Below are positions 28,997 to 37,815 of a stretch of 64,000 nucleotides of DNA, in pieces. The translations under genes and the position numbers were made by a program. Source of the DNA: Cupriavidus phytohabitans (GTDB taxonomy: Bacteria; Pseudomonadota; Gammaproteobacteria; Burkholderiales; Burkholderiaceae); contig NZ_AUFE01000001.1 in the NCBI RefSeq assembly GCF_000426345.1, positions 264,348 through 328,347 of the forward strand, given 5' to 3'. Under the pieces are notes generated by a model. It saw only the letters and a list, made by a program, of their open reading frames with translations, was not told where the DNA came from and did no database searches. The stretch's first letter is position 1. Each line of letters starts with the position of its first letter.

Positions 28997-29638
28997 GTCA
29001 CGACTGGTTTGGTTGCACCGCGCTTTGGGCAAAAGCGTGGCTAAACCGCCTGATGCTCGCGCAAGAGGCGTGGGGCTATGGGAAAACCGGAAGGACGTGT
29101 CCTTAGCTGGCGTTGCGGTCGGGCGGCGGATCTAACGCCGGGGGACCATGCGGCCTTGCAACGCCATGAACACGGAAGGACAACTGACTGCGCGCGCTGC
29201 AGGCCCTGTGGGACCTTGCCGGCGCTGCGGCACCTGGTGGCCGAAACCGCGAACGGTCCCGGCTCAGTACAGCGGCCGGGTAGCGTTGGAATACGAGGTT
29301 TTTGCACTTCCCGACGGACTTGCCATCAGAAGCCTGGCAGCAAGCGCGGTTTTCGGCCGGGGAGCGCAACACGTAAAACATCGTGGGCGCGAATGTACCG
29401 CAACGCAACATTGAGGGTAAACCCAACGCCACAGAACACAGCGTTCAGATAAACGGACAATCACGTGCCGTCGTCGCATCGCAGCACTTGCTTGCCGTCA
29501 AGATCACAATTTCGATCATAAATATGCACAAAGCCGCGCATTGGCGCGGCTTTGCAGGTGCGACATTTCTGTGTGGCATATTGTCGCAGCGCATCAAAAG
29601 CTTTGTCGCAGCTCAACTGCGACTCGGTCGTTTTCCGC
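28997..29638. other. long region upstream of cyoA
   Basis: These 642 bases lie between two minus-strand genes and must carry the cyo promoter and the 3' end of the MaoC unit. I see no complete sigma-70 or sigma-54 pattern. A minus-strand frame at 29461-29673 (70 codons, starts MSRSRFPAATDERK) has no ribosome binding site or known family and is probably not a gene. Confidence 0.5.
29529..29554 (-). terminator. hairpin downstream of the MaoC genes
   Basis: An 11-bp perfect stem (CAAAGCCGCGC) with a four-base loop lies 85 bases past the stop of the MaoC gene at 29639. It has only a weak T-rich tail, so it is a possible rather than strong terminator. Confidence 0.45.
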
Positions 29639-30115
29639 TCATCCGTAGCGGCGGGAAATCGACTCCGCGACACATACCGGACGCTCGCTGCCTTCGCGCT
29701 CGATCGTCACCTCCCACGTGGACTGGGCACCCAGCAGTTCGGGCGACTTCGGCAGCGGATCGAGCCGTTCGACCTTGAGGAGCTTGATTCGTGCCCGTAA
29801 CTTGCTGCCCACCGGCACGGGTGCGGTGAAACGCACGCGGTTCAGGCCATAGTTGACGCCGATCTTCGACGGCATGTGCAGCGCGTTGTGCATGAACCTG
29901 GGCAGCAGCGACAGCGTCAGGAAGCCGTGGGCGATCGGGCCGCCATAGGGCGATTCCTTCCTGGCGCGCTCCACGTCGACGTGGATCCACTGGTGGTCGC
30001 CGGTGGCCTCGGCGAACTGGTTGACCTGCTGCTGGGTCACCTCCATCCAGTCGCTGACCGCGACTTCCTGCCCTTGCAGGCCTTCCAGCTCTTCCAGCGT
30101 TGCGATGGTACGCAT
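29639..30115 (-). CDS. MaoC family (R)-specific dehydratase
   Basis: A single hot-dog domain of 158 residues, starting MRTIATLEELEGLQGQEVAV. The catalytic Asp/His signature of (R)-enoyl-CoA hydratases is visible in FAEATGDHQWIHVD, with IAHGFLTLSLLP on the following helix. It probably hydrates a 2-enoyl-CoA made by the neighbouring acyl-CoA dehydrogenases. It is the last gene of the local minus-strand group. Confidence 0.9.
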   Translation of the reverse strand: MRTIATLEELEGLQGQEVAVSDWMEVTQQQVNQFAEATGDHQWIHVDVERARKESPYGGPIAHGFLTLSLLPRFMHNALHMPSKIGVNYGLNRVRFTAPVPVGSKLRARIKLLKVERLDPLPKSPELLGAQSTWEVTIEREGSERPVCVAESISRRYG

Positions 30116-30151
30116 TTCGGTTGTCTCCTCGATGGGTGGGTGGATGTGTCG

Positions 30152-30595
30152 TTATGCGGGGCGGCGGCCGTACATGCCCATGCCCTTGACCGTGCAGACC
30201 AGTTCTCCGCGCTGGTTGGTGGCTTCCCACTGCGTATGCACGATGCCGCGGTCGGGCTTCGATTGCGAGGGGCGCGTGTCCAGCACGTTGAGCACCACGG
30301 TCAACGTGTCGCCGGCATAGACCGGCTTGATCCAGCGGATCTCGTCCACGCCGGGCGAGCCCATGCTGGCCGATTTGCCGGTGGTGCTCAGCACCAGCAG
30401 GCGCATCATGATCGAGCACGTCATCCAGCCGCTCGAGATCAGCCCGCCGTAGATGCTGCTGGCGGCGGCTTCCTTGTCGATATGGAACGGCTGCGGGTCG
30501 TACTGGCGGGCAAAGGCGAGCAGCTCTTCCTCGGTGACGACGTAGGAACCCAGTTCACGGCGGCTGCCGACCTCAAAATCCTCGAAATACAGCAT
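30152..30595 (-). CDS. MaoC family dehydratase
   Basis: A second hot-dog protein of 147 residues. It has [12 protein letters not shown] and [16 protein letters not shown], the family's hydratase 2 motif in slightly altered form. The start at 30595 has GGAGA upstream. It lies 36 bases before the other MaoC gene; the two may form a heterodimer or act on different substrates. Confidence 0.88.
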   Translation of the reverse strand: MLYFEDFEVGSRRELGSYVVTEEELLAFARQYDPQPFHIDKEAAASSIYGGLISSGWMTCSIMMRLLVLSTTGKSASMGSPGVDEIRWIKPVYAGDTLTVVLNVLDTRPSQSKPDRGIVHTQWEATNQRGELVCTVKGMGMYGRRPA

Positions 30596-30710
30596 TGATT
30601 GTCTCTCCGTTGTGGATGGCAATGGGGATGGCCTTGTCTTGACGATGATCGCACGCAGGCTGGGGCGGAGCGTCCGTATTTGCCGAACCCGCCCCTAACA
30701 GCGCGCAAAG

Positions 30711-30744
30711 AAAAAAACCGCGCCTGGGACTACGGCGCGGTTTT
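30711..30744 (-). terminator. intrinsic terminator after the acyl-CoA dehydrogenase pair
   Basis: An 11-bp perfect stem (AAAACCGCGCC) with a nine-base loop and a run of seven T on the minus strand. It is 24 bases past the dehydrogenase stop and separates that pair from the MaoC genes. Confidence 0.88.
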
Positions 30745-30767
30745 GACTGGCATGGCAGACGCGAGGA

Positions 30768-31886
30768 TCAGGCTGCTTCCTGGAACCCCGGCTGGGCAGC
30801 GAACCGGCCCAGGTGGTGATCAACGTCGCCGAAGGTGGTGTTGATCAGCGTCAGCCGCTTGAACATGTGCGCGGCCGGCAATTCGTTGGTCACGCCCATG
30901 CCGCCGTGGATCTGCACCGCTTCCTGGCCGACCGTGCGCGCAGCCTGTCCCACGCGCGCCTTGGCGGCGGAGACGTAGCGGCGGCGCTCTTCCGGCGTAG
31001 CCTCTTCAAAGCGGGCCGCGGCCAGCAGCGTGATCGAGCGCGACTGCTCGGCATGGATGAACATCTCGACCATGCGGTGCTGCAGCGCCTGGAAGCGCGC
31101 GATCGGCTGGCCGAACTGCTGGCGCGTCTTGGCATATTCCAGCGTGGCGGCGTTGAGGGTGTCCATCACGCCCACGGCCTCGGCGCACAGCAGCACCGCG
31201 GCATAGTCGGCCACTTGCTCGATCACCGGGAAGGCCTTGCCGGCCTCGCCCAGCAACTGGGCGGGCGCATCCTGGAAGGTGATGTCGGCCGCGCGCAGGT
31301 TATCGATGGTGCGGTAGTCCTTGATGCTGACACCGGCGCCCTTGGCGTCGACCAGGAACAGCGAGATGCCATCCTGGTCGGCATCGCCGCCGCTGCTGCG
31401 CGCCGACACGATCAGCTTGTCGGCCTGCGCGCCATGCAGCACCACGGTCTTGCGGCCGTTGAGCTTGCCGTCGCGGGCGGTGACGCGCACGTTGTTCAGT
31501 TCATAGCGCGCCTGCGGCTCGTTGAAGGCCACGGCCAGCTTCAGTTCGCCGCCGGCGACCTGCTCCAGCAGCGCATCCTGGCCGCCGGCCAGGCCGAGTG
31601 CGTAGGCACCCACCACGGTGGCCAGGTACGGCTCCACCACCAGCCCGCGGCCCAGCTCCTGCTGCACCACCATCATGTCGAGCGCCTTGCCCGAGAAACC
31701 GCCCTGCGCTTCCGGCACCGGCAGCGCGGTCAGGCCGAGCTCGACCAGCGAGCCCCAGGCGGATTCGCCGTAGCCGGCGGCGCTTTCGTAGTTCTTCTTG
31801 CGATCCTCGAAGCCGTAGTCTTTCTCGACAAAACGGCGGACGGCGTCGGCCAGTTGCTTCTGTTCGTCGCTGAGATTGAAGTTCAT
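30768..31886 (-). CDS. acyl-CoA dehydrogenase family protein
   Basis: A 372-residue flavoprotein of the acyl-CoA dehydrogenase superfamily. It has MNFNLSDEQKQLADAVRRF at the start, LGLTALPVPEAQGGFSG, a shortened central domain and the C-terminal ARVGQAARTVGQEAVQIHGG. The central FAD/substrate motif is less regular than in the neighbour. Paired genes like this often encode heteromeric dehydrogenases for large ring or branched CoA esters. It starts 13 bases after the other dehydrogenase ends. Confidence 0.9.
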   Translation of the reverse strand: MNFNLSDEQKQLADAVRRFVEKDYGFEDRKKNYESAAGYGESAWGSLVELGLTALPVPEAQGGFSGKALDMMVVQQELGRGLVVEPYLATVVGAYALGLAGGQDALLEQVAGGELKLAVAFNEPQARYELNNVRVTARDGKLNGRKTVVLHGAQADKLIVSARSSGGDADQDGISLFLVDAKGAGVSIKDYRTIDNLRAADITFQDAPAQLLGEAGKAFPVIEQVADYAAVLLCAEAVGVMDTLNAATLEYAKTRQQFGQPIARFQALQHRMVEMFIHAEQSRSITLLAAARFEEATPEERRRYVSAAKARVGQAARTVGQEAVQIHGGMGVTNELPAAHMFKRLTLINTTFGDVDHHLGRFAAQPGFQEAA

Positions 31887-31899
31887 GTTACGTGTCTCC

Positions 31900-33102
31900 T
31901 CACAGCCCCAGAATCATCTGGCTGATGATGTTCTTCTGAATTTCGTTGGACCCGCCGTAGATGGAGGTCTTGCGATAGTTGAAGTAGTACGCGGCCAGCG
32001 GCGCGGCGTCGTCGTTGCCGGTCACCGCGTGCTCGGTCTCGCACTCCAGGTAGGCCGTGTCAAACGGCTGGGCATATGGGCCGACGGCCTCGACCATCAG
32101 CTCGGTCAGCAACTGCTGGATCTCGGTGCCCTTGATCTTCAGCATCGAGGCTTCGGGGCCAGGGCCCTTGCCGGCGGCTTCGCTCGACACCACGCGCAGC
32201 ACGGTGATCTCCAGCGCCATCAGTTCGATTTCCAGCGCGGCCACCTTGGCGCCGAACACCGGATCCTCCAGCAGCGGCTTGCCATTCTTCTGCTGCTGGC
32301 GCGCCACGCGCTTCAGGAAGCCCAGCTCGCGCTTGGAGTTGCCCACGCGCGCAATGCCGGTACGCTCATGGCCAAGCAGGTACTTGGCGTAGGTCCAGCC
32401 CTTGTTCTCGTCGCCGACGCGGTTCTCCACCGGCACCTTGACGTTATCAAAGAAGACTTCATTCACCTCATGCTCTTCGTCGAGCATGATGATCGGACGC
32501 ACTGTGATGCCAGGCGTCTTCATGTCGATCAGCAGGAAGGAGATGCCCTCCTGCTTCTTGGCTTCCGGATCGGTGCGCACCAGGCAGAAAATCATGTCGG
32601 CGTGCTGGCCGAGCGTGGTCCAGGTCTTCTGGCCGTTGACGATGTAGTGCTTGCCGTCCGAGGTCAGCTCGGCGCGGGTCTTGACCGAAGCCAGGTCCGA
32701 ACCCGAGCCCGGCTCCGAATAGCCCTGGCACCACCAGTCGGTGCAGTCCAGAATGCGCGGCAGGTAGTACGACTTCTGCTGCTCGTTGCCGTACTTCATG
32801 ATCACGGGCGCCACCATGGCCACGCCGAACGGCAGCACGCCGGGCGCGCCGACGCGGGCGTTCTCTTCGTCCCAGATATGGCGCTGGGTGGCGTTCCAGC
32901 CGGTGCCGCCGAATTGGACGGGCCAGTGCGGCGCCGACCAGCCCTTGCCGGCGAGGATCTTGTGCCAGCGCACCAGGTCGTCGCGGTTCGGACGGCGGTG
33001 GTTGAGAATCTTGCTGCGGATATCCGCCGGCAAGTTGGCTTCGAGCCAGCTACGCACTTCCTCGCGGAAGGCGTTGTCGGACGCCGAGTAGTTGAGATCC
33101 AT
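31900..33102 (-). CDS. acyl-CoA dehydrogenase family protein
   Basis: A 400-residue member of the superfamily with all three domains. Motifs: YSEPGSGSDLASVKTRAELT (FAD/substrate), VNGQKTWTTLGQHAD, and YRKTSIYGGSNEIQKNIISQ near the C-terminus. I use MDLNYSASDNAFREE at 33102, since GGAG lies 6 bases upstream; the ATG at 33114 has no such site. With the next gene it likely forms one enzyme acting before the MaoC hydratases. Confidence 0.92.
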   Translation of the reverse strand: MDLNYSASDNAFREEVRSWLEANLPADIRSKILNHRRPNRDDLVRWHKILAGKGWSAPHWPVQFGGTGWNATQRHIWDEENARVGAPGVLPFGVAMVAPVIMKYGNEQQKSYYLPRILDCTDWWCQGYSEPGSGSDLASVKTRAELTSDGKHYIVNGQKTWTTLGQHADMIFCLVRTDPEAKKQEGISFLLIDMKTPGITVRPIIMLDEEHEVNEVFFDNVKVPVENRVGDENKGWTYAKYLLGHERTGIARVGNSKRELGFLKRVARQQQKNGKPLLEDPVFGAKVAALEIELMALEITVLRVVSSEAAGKGPGPEASMLKIKGTEIQQLLTELMVEAVGPYAQPFDTAYLECETEHAVTGNDDAAPLAAYYFNYRKTSIYGGSNEIQKNIISQMILGL

Positions 33103-33199
33103 GCCCGTCTCCATGATGGTGCCGGCATCGTCTCAGGCTGCCGGCGGTTTGTTCTGCCTTGCGCGTCATGCGCCGACAGCAACGGGCACAGGACGCAAT

Positions 33200-33655
33200 T
33201 CAGTGAGCCGTCTGCTTCAGCGCATCCGGCACGATAAGCGGGAAAGTCTCGATGCCCTCCTCGGCCAGCGCCTGCACTTCCTCTGGCGAAGCGGAGCCGC
33301 GGATGCCGCGTTCCGGCGCTTCGTCATAGTGCATGCGCCTTGCCTCCTCGGCAAAGCGCTCGCCAACGTCCTCGGTCTGGGCCAGCACCTGCTTCACTGC
33401 CTTCATGTACAGCGCTTGCAGTGTCGCCGGCGCCGCGGCGGTTGCCGCTTGTTGCGCCGGCTTGGCGGCACCCTTCGGCGCGGTCGCGCCTGACAGGTTC
33501 AGGCGCGGCGCGCTGGGTAGCCGCGTCACGGCGTGGTCGCCACAGACCGGGCATTGGACGAGGTCGCGCGCGATTTGCGACTGCGCTTCTTCCTCCGAGG
33601 CAAACCAGCCCTCGAAACGATGGTCATGCGCGCAGCGCAGGTCGAGCACCTTCAT
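33200..33655 (-). CDS. DUF1178 family protein
   Basis: A 151-residue cytoplasmic protein of a conserved family without assigned function. The N-terminus has the hallmark pattern of a possible zinc ribbon: MKVLDLRCAHDHRFEGWF, then QCPVCGDHAVTRLPSAP. The middle is Ala/Pro-rich. The 171-base gap upstream probably holds its promoter. Confidence 0.85.
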   Translation of the reverse strand: MKVLDLRCAHDHRFEGWFASEEEAQSQIARDLVQCPVCGDHAVTRLPSAPRLNLSGATAPKGAAKPAQQAATAAAPATLQALYMKAVKQVLAQTEDVGERFAEEARRMHYDEAPERGIRGSASPEEVQALAEEGIETFPLIVPDALKQTAH

Positions 33656-33826
33656 GATCTTTCCAGCCCGTCAAAAGCTATATTATCCGCGAATCGAAAT
33701 TTTGTGAACGGTCGTGCTAAATTTTCTCGAACGACCGCTCGGAGAACGAACATGCAGTGTTAGGCACATGCGCTCACCACCTTTACACCCAGCTTAGCGC
33801 AGTGCGCGCCCCGCTGCCGAAGCGAG

Positions 33827-34462
33827 TCAGCGCGGCATTGTCTGCTCGCCCGGCTGCCATGCACCGGAAACGACTTTCTCGAGCCAGAACGCGCCGATGA
33901 TGGTCTTCACATCCGTGATGCGGCCGCTGCGCACCCAGTCAATCACCTGCCCCACTGGCGTGATGAACGTCTCCAGGAATTCGCCGTCGTCCAGCTGCGC
34001 CTCGCCATGCGTCAGGTCGCGCGCCAGGAAGATGTCGATGAACTCGGTCGAGTAAGAGATGACCGGATGGATGCGCGTCAGGTAGTCCCAGCGTTTGGCC
34101 GTATAGCCGGTCTCTTCCTGCAACTCGCGTTCGCCGCAGCGTTGCGCGCCCTCTTGCGGATCGAGCTTGCCGGCGGGGAATTCCAGCATGACTTCGCCGA
34201 CCGGATAACGGAACTGCCGCTCCATCAGCACGGTGCCGTCGTCGAACAACGGGATCATCATCACGGCGCCCGGATGCACGATGTACTCGCGCCCGGTCTG
34301 CTTGCCGTCGGGCAGGCGGACGATGTCTTGCTTCAGGGTGAGGAATTTGCCGCGATGGACCGTGGCCGAGGCGACGCAGACTTCTTTCAGTGCGTCGTCG
34401 TTTCCGGCGGGGTCGGCGGAATCGGCGAGCGAATGGGTGCCGCGTTGGATCTTGTCGGTCAT
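33827..34462 (-). CDS. Nudix hydrolase, probable ADP-ribose pyrophosphatase
   Basis: A 211-residue Nudix protein with an intact box at residues 98-120 (G-x5-E-x7-REL-x-EE-x-G: GKLDPQEGAQRC followed by GERELQEETGY). GAVMMIPLF and LMERQFRYPVGE upstream and EFIDIFLARDL downstream match ADP-ribose pyrophosphatases (NudF type). It begins with MTDKIQRGTH; GGAG lies seven bases before the ATG. It follows DUF2818, the usual tail of the nuo operon in this group. Confidence 0.88.
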   Translation of the reverse strand: MTDKIQRGTHSLADSADPAGNDDALKEVCVASATVHRGKFLTLKQDIVRLPDGKQTGREYIVHPGAVMMIPLFDDGTVLMERQFRYPVGEVMLEFPAGKLDPQEGAQRCGERELQEETGYTAKRWDYLTRIHPVISYSTEFIDIFLARDLTHGEAQLDDGEFLETFITPVGQVIDWVRSGRITDVKTIIGAFWLEKVVSGAWQPGEQTMPR

Positions 34463-34505
34463 GGACGCTCCGGAGCAGGCAGGCCCGGCGCCGACAAGAC
34501 CGGCT

Positions 34506-34814
34506 TCAGGCCGTGCGGTGTTTGACGAGGTATTGCCAGGTGAAGCCCGGAAAGGCGAACACCAGCATCATGCAGGCGGTGATGGCGTAGAACTGCCAGC
34601 CCTGCGGGAAGGCATTGCCGAGGCCGGCCTCCACCGCGAAACCGGTGGCACCGGCCACCGCATACCAGGCGATCAGCTCCAGCAGGCGCAGCCACAGCGG
34701 CTTGTGCGCCCACCGGAGCGGGATCACCATGAACAGGCGCTGGTTCACAAACGGCAGGTTCGCACTGACGAGTGCCAGCAGGATGACAAACCAGCCGCTT
34801 GCGGATGCGCTCAT
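34506..34814 (-). CDS. DUF2818 family membrane protein
   Basis: A 102-residue integral membrane protein with three or four helices (GWFVILLALVSANLPFVNQR, LLELIAWYAVAGATGFAVEA, FYAITACMMLVFAFPGF). DUF2818 proteins follow nuoN in many betaproteobacteria and may be complex I related, but no role has been shown that I know of. It starts 13 bases after nuoN ends. Confidence 0.87.
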   Translation of the reverse strand: MSASASGWFVILLALVSANLPFVNQRLFMVIPLRWAHKPLWLRLLELIAWYAVAGATGFAVEAGLGNAFPQGWQFYAITACMMLVFAFPGFTWQYLVKHRTA

Positions 34815-34827
34815 GGATATTGGCGGA

Positions 34828-36303
34828 TCAGGAGCCCAGGGTCGAGCGGATGGCCTGGTAGCACAGGTTCATCAGCGCGGCCGGGAAAATGCCCAGCACG
34901 ATCACAGCGGCGCCGTTCAGGCTCAGCACCGAGCGCAGGCCGGCAGTCGCTTCCAGCTGCTCTTCGCCAACCGGCTCATCGAAGTACATCAGCTTGACGA
35001 TGCGCAGATAGTAGAAGGCGCCGATCAGCGAGAACATCACCGCGACCACGGCCAGCCAGCTCATGCCGGCCTTGATCACCGCATCCAGCACCGCCAGCTT
35101 GGCGTAGAAGCCCACGGTCGGCGGAATGCCGGCCAGCGAGAACATCATCACCAGCATCAGGAAGGCGAACCACGGGTTGCGGCGCGACATGCCCTTCAGG
35201 TCTTCCAGCGTCTCGGCCTCGAAGCCCTTGCTGGTACGAAGCAGGATGATGCCGAAGGTGCCCAGCGTGGTCAGCAGGTAGGTCACCGAGTAGAACATCG
35301 CCGAACTGTACGCATCGGCGGCGCCATCAGCCTTGCTGGCCACCACGCCCGACAGCAGGCCCAGCAGCACGAAGCCCATGTGCGAAATGGTCGAGTACGC
35401 CAGCATCCGCTTCAGGTTGGACTGGACGATGGCGGTCAGGTTGCCGATCGCCAGCGAGATGATCGACAGCACCACCAGCATCATCTGCCAATCGTTGGCC
35501 AGCGGCAGCAGGCCTTCCACCAGCACGCGGATGAACAGCGCGAACGCGGCAACCTTCGGGCCGCCCGCGATCAGCAGCGTCACCGCGGTCGGCGAACCCT
35601 GGTAGATGTCCGGGATCCACATGTGGAACGGCGCGGCACCCAGCTTGAACGACAGGCCGGCGACGATGAACACCACGCCGAAGGCCAGCATGGTGGTGTT
35701 GACGCGGCCCGACTCGACCACGCGGAACACCTCGCCCAGGTTCAGCGAACCGGTGGCGCCGTACATCATCGAGATGCCGTACAGCAGGAAACCCGAAGCC
35801 AGCGCGCCCAGCACGAAATACTTCATCGCCGATTCAGACGTCACGCGCGACTCGCGGCGCAGCGCCACCAGCGCATACGACGACAGCGACAGCAGTTCCA
35901 GGCCCAGGTACAGGGTCAGGAAGTTGTTGCCGGTGATCATCACGATCTGGCCGCCCAGCGTGAACAGCGCCAGCATGTAGAACTCGCCGGCGAACATGTC
36001 GCGATCGGCCAGGTAGCTGCGCGTATAGACCAGCGTGATGAACAGGCCGGCCGCGCAGAACGCGGACAGCACGTTGGCCATCGGGTCGATCACCACCAGG
36101 TTGGAGAACGCATAGTGCGTCTCGCCGGCGGCGGCGTTCATGCCGAACCAGACGGTCAGCACCGCCGTGGTCAGCAGCGACAGCGGATAGGCCACGCTCT
36201 GCTTGCCCTTGCCCCGGGCCAGGTCGATCCAGTTGATCGCGGCGATGGCGATCGCCAGGAAGATGATCGGCGCCACGGGGGCGAGTGTCGAGGACGGTTG
36301 CAT
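34828..36303 (-). CDS. nuoN: NADH-quinone oxidoreductase subunit N
   Basis: An antiporter-like proton-channel subunit of the membrane arm, 491 residues and about fourteen helices. Conserved parts: LYLGLELLSLSSYALVAL, ESAMKYFVLGALASGFLLYG, FKLGAAPFHMWIPDIYQGSP and LKRMLAYSTISHMGFVLLG. The key glutamate and lysine residues lie in the first and later of these. Last nuo gene. Confidence 0.97.
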   Translation of the reverse strand: MQPSSTLAPVAPIIFLAIAIAAINWIDLARGKGKQSVAYPLSLLTTAVLTVWFGMNAAAGETHYAFSNLVVIDPMANVLSAFCAAGLFITLVYTRSYLADRDMFAGEFYMLALFTLGGQIVMITGNNFLTLYLGLELLSLSSYALVALRRESRVTSESAMKYFVLGALASGFLLYGISMMYGATGSLNLGEVFRVVESGRVNTTMLAFGVVFIVAGLSFKLGAAPFHMWIPDIYQGSPTAVTLLIAGGPKVAAFALFIRVLVEGLLPLANDWQMMLVVLSIISLAIGNLTAIVQSNLKRMLAYSTISHMGFVLLGLLSGVVASKADGAADAYSSAMFYSVTYLLTTLGTFGIILLRTSKGFEAETLEDLKGMSRRNPWFAFLMLVMMFSLAGIPPTVGFYAKLAVLDAVIKAGMSWLAVVAVMFSLIGAFYYLRIVKLMYFDEPVGEEQLEATAGLRSVLSLNGAAVIVLGIFPAALMNLCYQAIRSTLGS

Positions 36304-36321
36304 ATTGATATCTCTCCCCGA

Positions 36322-37788
36322 TTACAGCTTCGACTGCGCCGCGTGCTGCAGCAGGTTGACCACGGACGGGTGCATCACGTCGGTAAAGGGCTTCGGGTGC
36401 AGGCCCATGTACAGGGTCATGATGGCCAGCAGGCCGAGCATGACGAATTCACGCTTGTTCAGGTCGGCCAGCTCGCGCACATGCTGGTGCACAACGTCGC
36501 CGAAGATCACGCGCTTGACCATCCACAGCGAGTAGGCGGCGCCGAAGATCAGGGCGGTGGCTGCCAGCACGCCGATCCAGAAGTCGAACTTGACCGCACC
36601 CAGGATCACCATGAATTCGCCGACGAAGCCCGAGGTGGCCGGCAGGCCGCAGTTGGCCATCGCAAAGAACACCACCAGCGCCGCGAACTTGGGCATGGTG
36701 TTGACCACGCCGCCGTAGTCGGCGATCTGGCGCGAGTGCACGCGGTCGTACAGTACGCCGATGCAAAGGAACATCGCGCCCGAGATAAAGCCGTGCGAGA
36801 TCATCTGCACGATGCCGCCCTCGATGCCGATGTCGCTGAAGATGAAGAAGCCCAGCGTGACGAAGCCCATGTGGGCGATCGACGAGTACGCCACCAGCTT
36901 CTTCATGTCAGCCTGCACCAGCGCGACCAGGCCGATGTAGATCACCGCGATCAGCGAGATGGTGATGATGAACGGGGCCAGGTAGTGGCTGGCGTCGGGC
37001 GCGATCGGCAGCGAGAACCGCAGGAAGCCGTAGGCGCCCAGCTTCAGCATGATGGCGGCCAGCACCACCGAACCGCCGGTCGGCGCTTCCACGTGGGCGT
37101 CAGGCAGCCAGGTGTGCACCGGCCACATCGGCACCTTGACCGAGAACGCGGCGAAGAAGGCAATGAACAGCACGATCTGCTCGTTCATCGACAGCTTGGC
37201 CTGGTGCCATTCCAGGATCTGGAAGGTGCCGGTCTTGTTGTACAGGTACAGCAGCGCGACCAGCGTCAGCAGCGAGCCCAGCAGCGTGTACAGGAAGAAC
37301 TTGAAGGCCGCGTAGACGCGGTTCGCGCCGCCCCACACGCCGATGATGATGTACATCGGGATCAGCGTGGCCTCGAAGAACACGTAGAACAGCATGCCGT
37401 CCAGCGCGCAGAAGACGCCGATCATCAGGCCCGACAGGATCAGGAACGAGGCCATGTATTCAGCCACGCGCTCGGTGATCACTTCCCAGGCCGAGATCAC
37501 CACGATCACCGTGATGAAGGCGGTCAGCACCACGAACCACATCGAGATGCCGTCAACGCCCAGCAGGTACTGGATATTGAAGCGCTCGATCCAGTTCGCT
37601 TTTTCCATGAACTGCATCGCCGCGGTGGCGCGGTCGAAGTGGAATACCAGCGGCAGCGTGACGATAAAGCTGACGATCGAGCCGAACAGCGACATCCACC
37701 GCACGAAGCCAGGGCTACGGTCCGAGCCGAAGGCGAGGATCAGCAGGCCAAAAAAGACAGGCAGCCAGATTGAGAAAGACAGAACCAT
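36322..37788 (-). CDS. nuoM: NADH-quinone oxidoreductase subunit M
   Basis: A second antiporter-like proton-channel subunit, 488 residues. Motifs: GVDGISMWFVVLTAFITVIV, YVFFEATLIPMYIIIGVWGG, VPMWPVHTWLPDAHVEAPTG and MKKLVAYSSIAHMGFVTLGF. It lies between nuoL and nuoN with short gaps. Confidence 0.97.
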   Translation of the reverse strand: MVLSFSIWLPVFFGLLILAFGSDRSPGFVRWMSLFGSIVSFIVTLPLVFHFDRATAAMQFMEKANWIERFNIQYLLGVDGISMWFVVLTAFITVIVVISAWEVITERVAEYMASFLILSGLMIGVFCALDGMLFYVFFEATLIPMYIIIGVWGGANRVYAAFKFFLYTLLGSLLTLVALLYLYNKTGTFQILEWHQAKLSMNEQIVLFIAFFAAFSVKVPMWPVHTWLPDAHVEAPTGGSVVLAAIMLKLGAYGFLRFSLPIAPDASHYLAPFIITISLIAVIYIGLVALVQADMKKLVAYSSIAHMGFVTLGFFIFSDIGIEGGIVQMISHGFISGAMFLCIGVLYDRVHSRQIADYGGVVNTMPKFAALVVFFAMANCGLPATSGFVGEFMVILGAVKFDFWIGVLAATALIFGAAYSLWMVKRVIFGDVVHQHVRELADLNKREFVMLGLLAIMTLYMGLHPKPFTDVMHPSVVNLLQHAAQSKL

Positions 37789-37815
37789 TTCTATGTTTTC
37801 CTTACTTGGTGCCTA

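Noticed and set aside
29461-29673. 70-codon minus-strand frame in the cyoA upstream region
   Set aside because: No ribosome binding site and no recognisable family. It contains the hairpin at 29529-29554, which fits a terminator zone better than a gene.
34615-37773. Very long plus-strand frame (over 1000 codons) opposite nuoM and nuoN
   Set aside because: It is an antisense shadow of membrane-protein genes with GC-biased third positions. Its product is His/Gln/Arg-rich low complexity, and the real genes on the minus strand carry clear family motifs.
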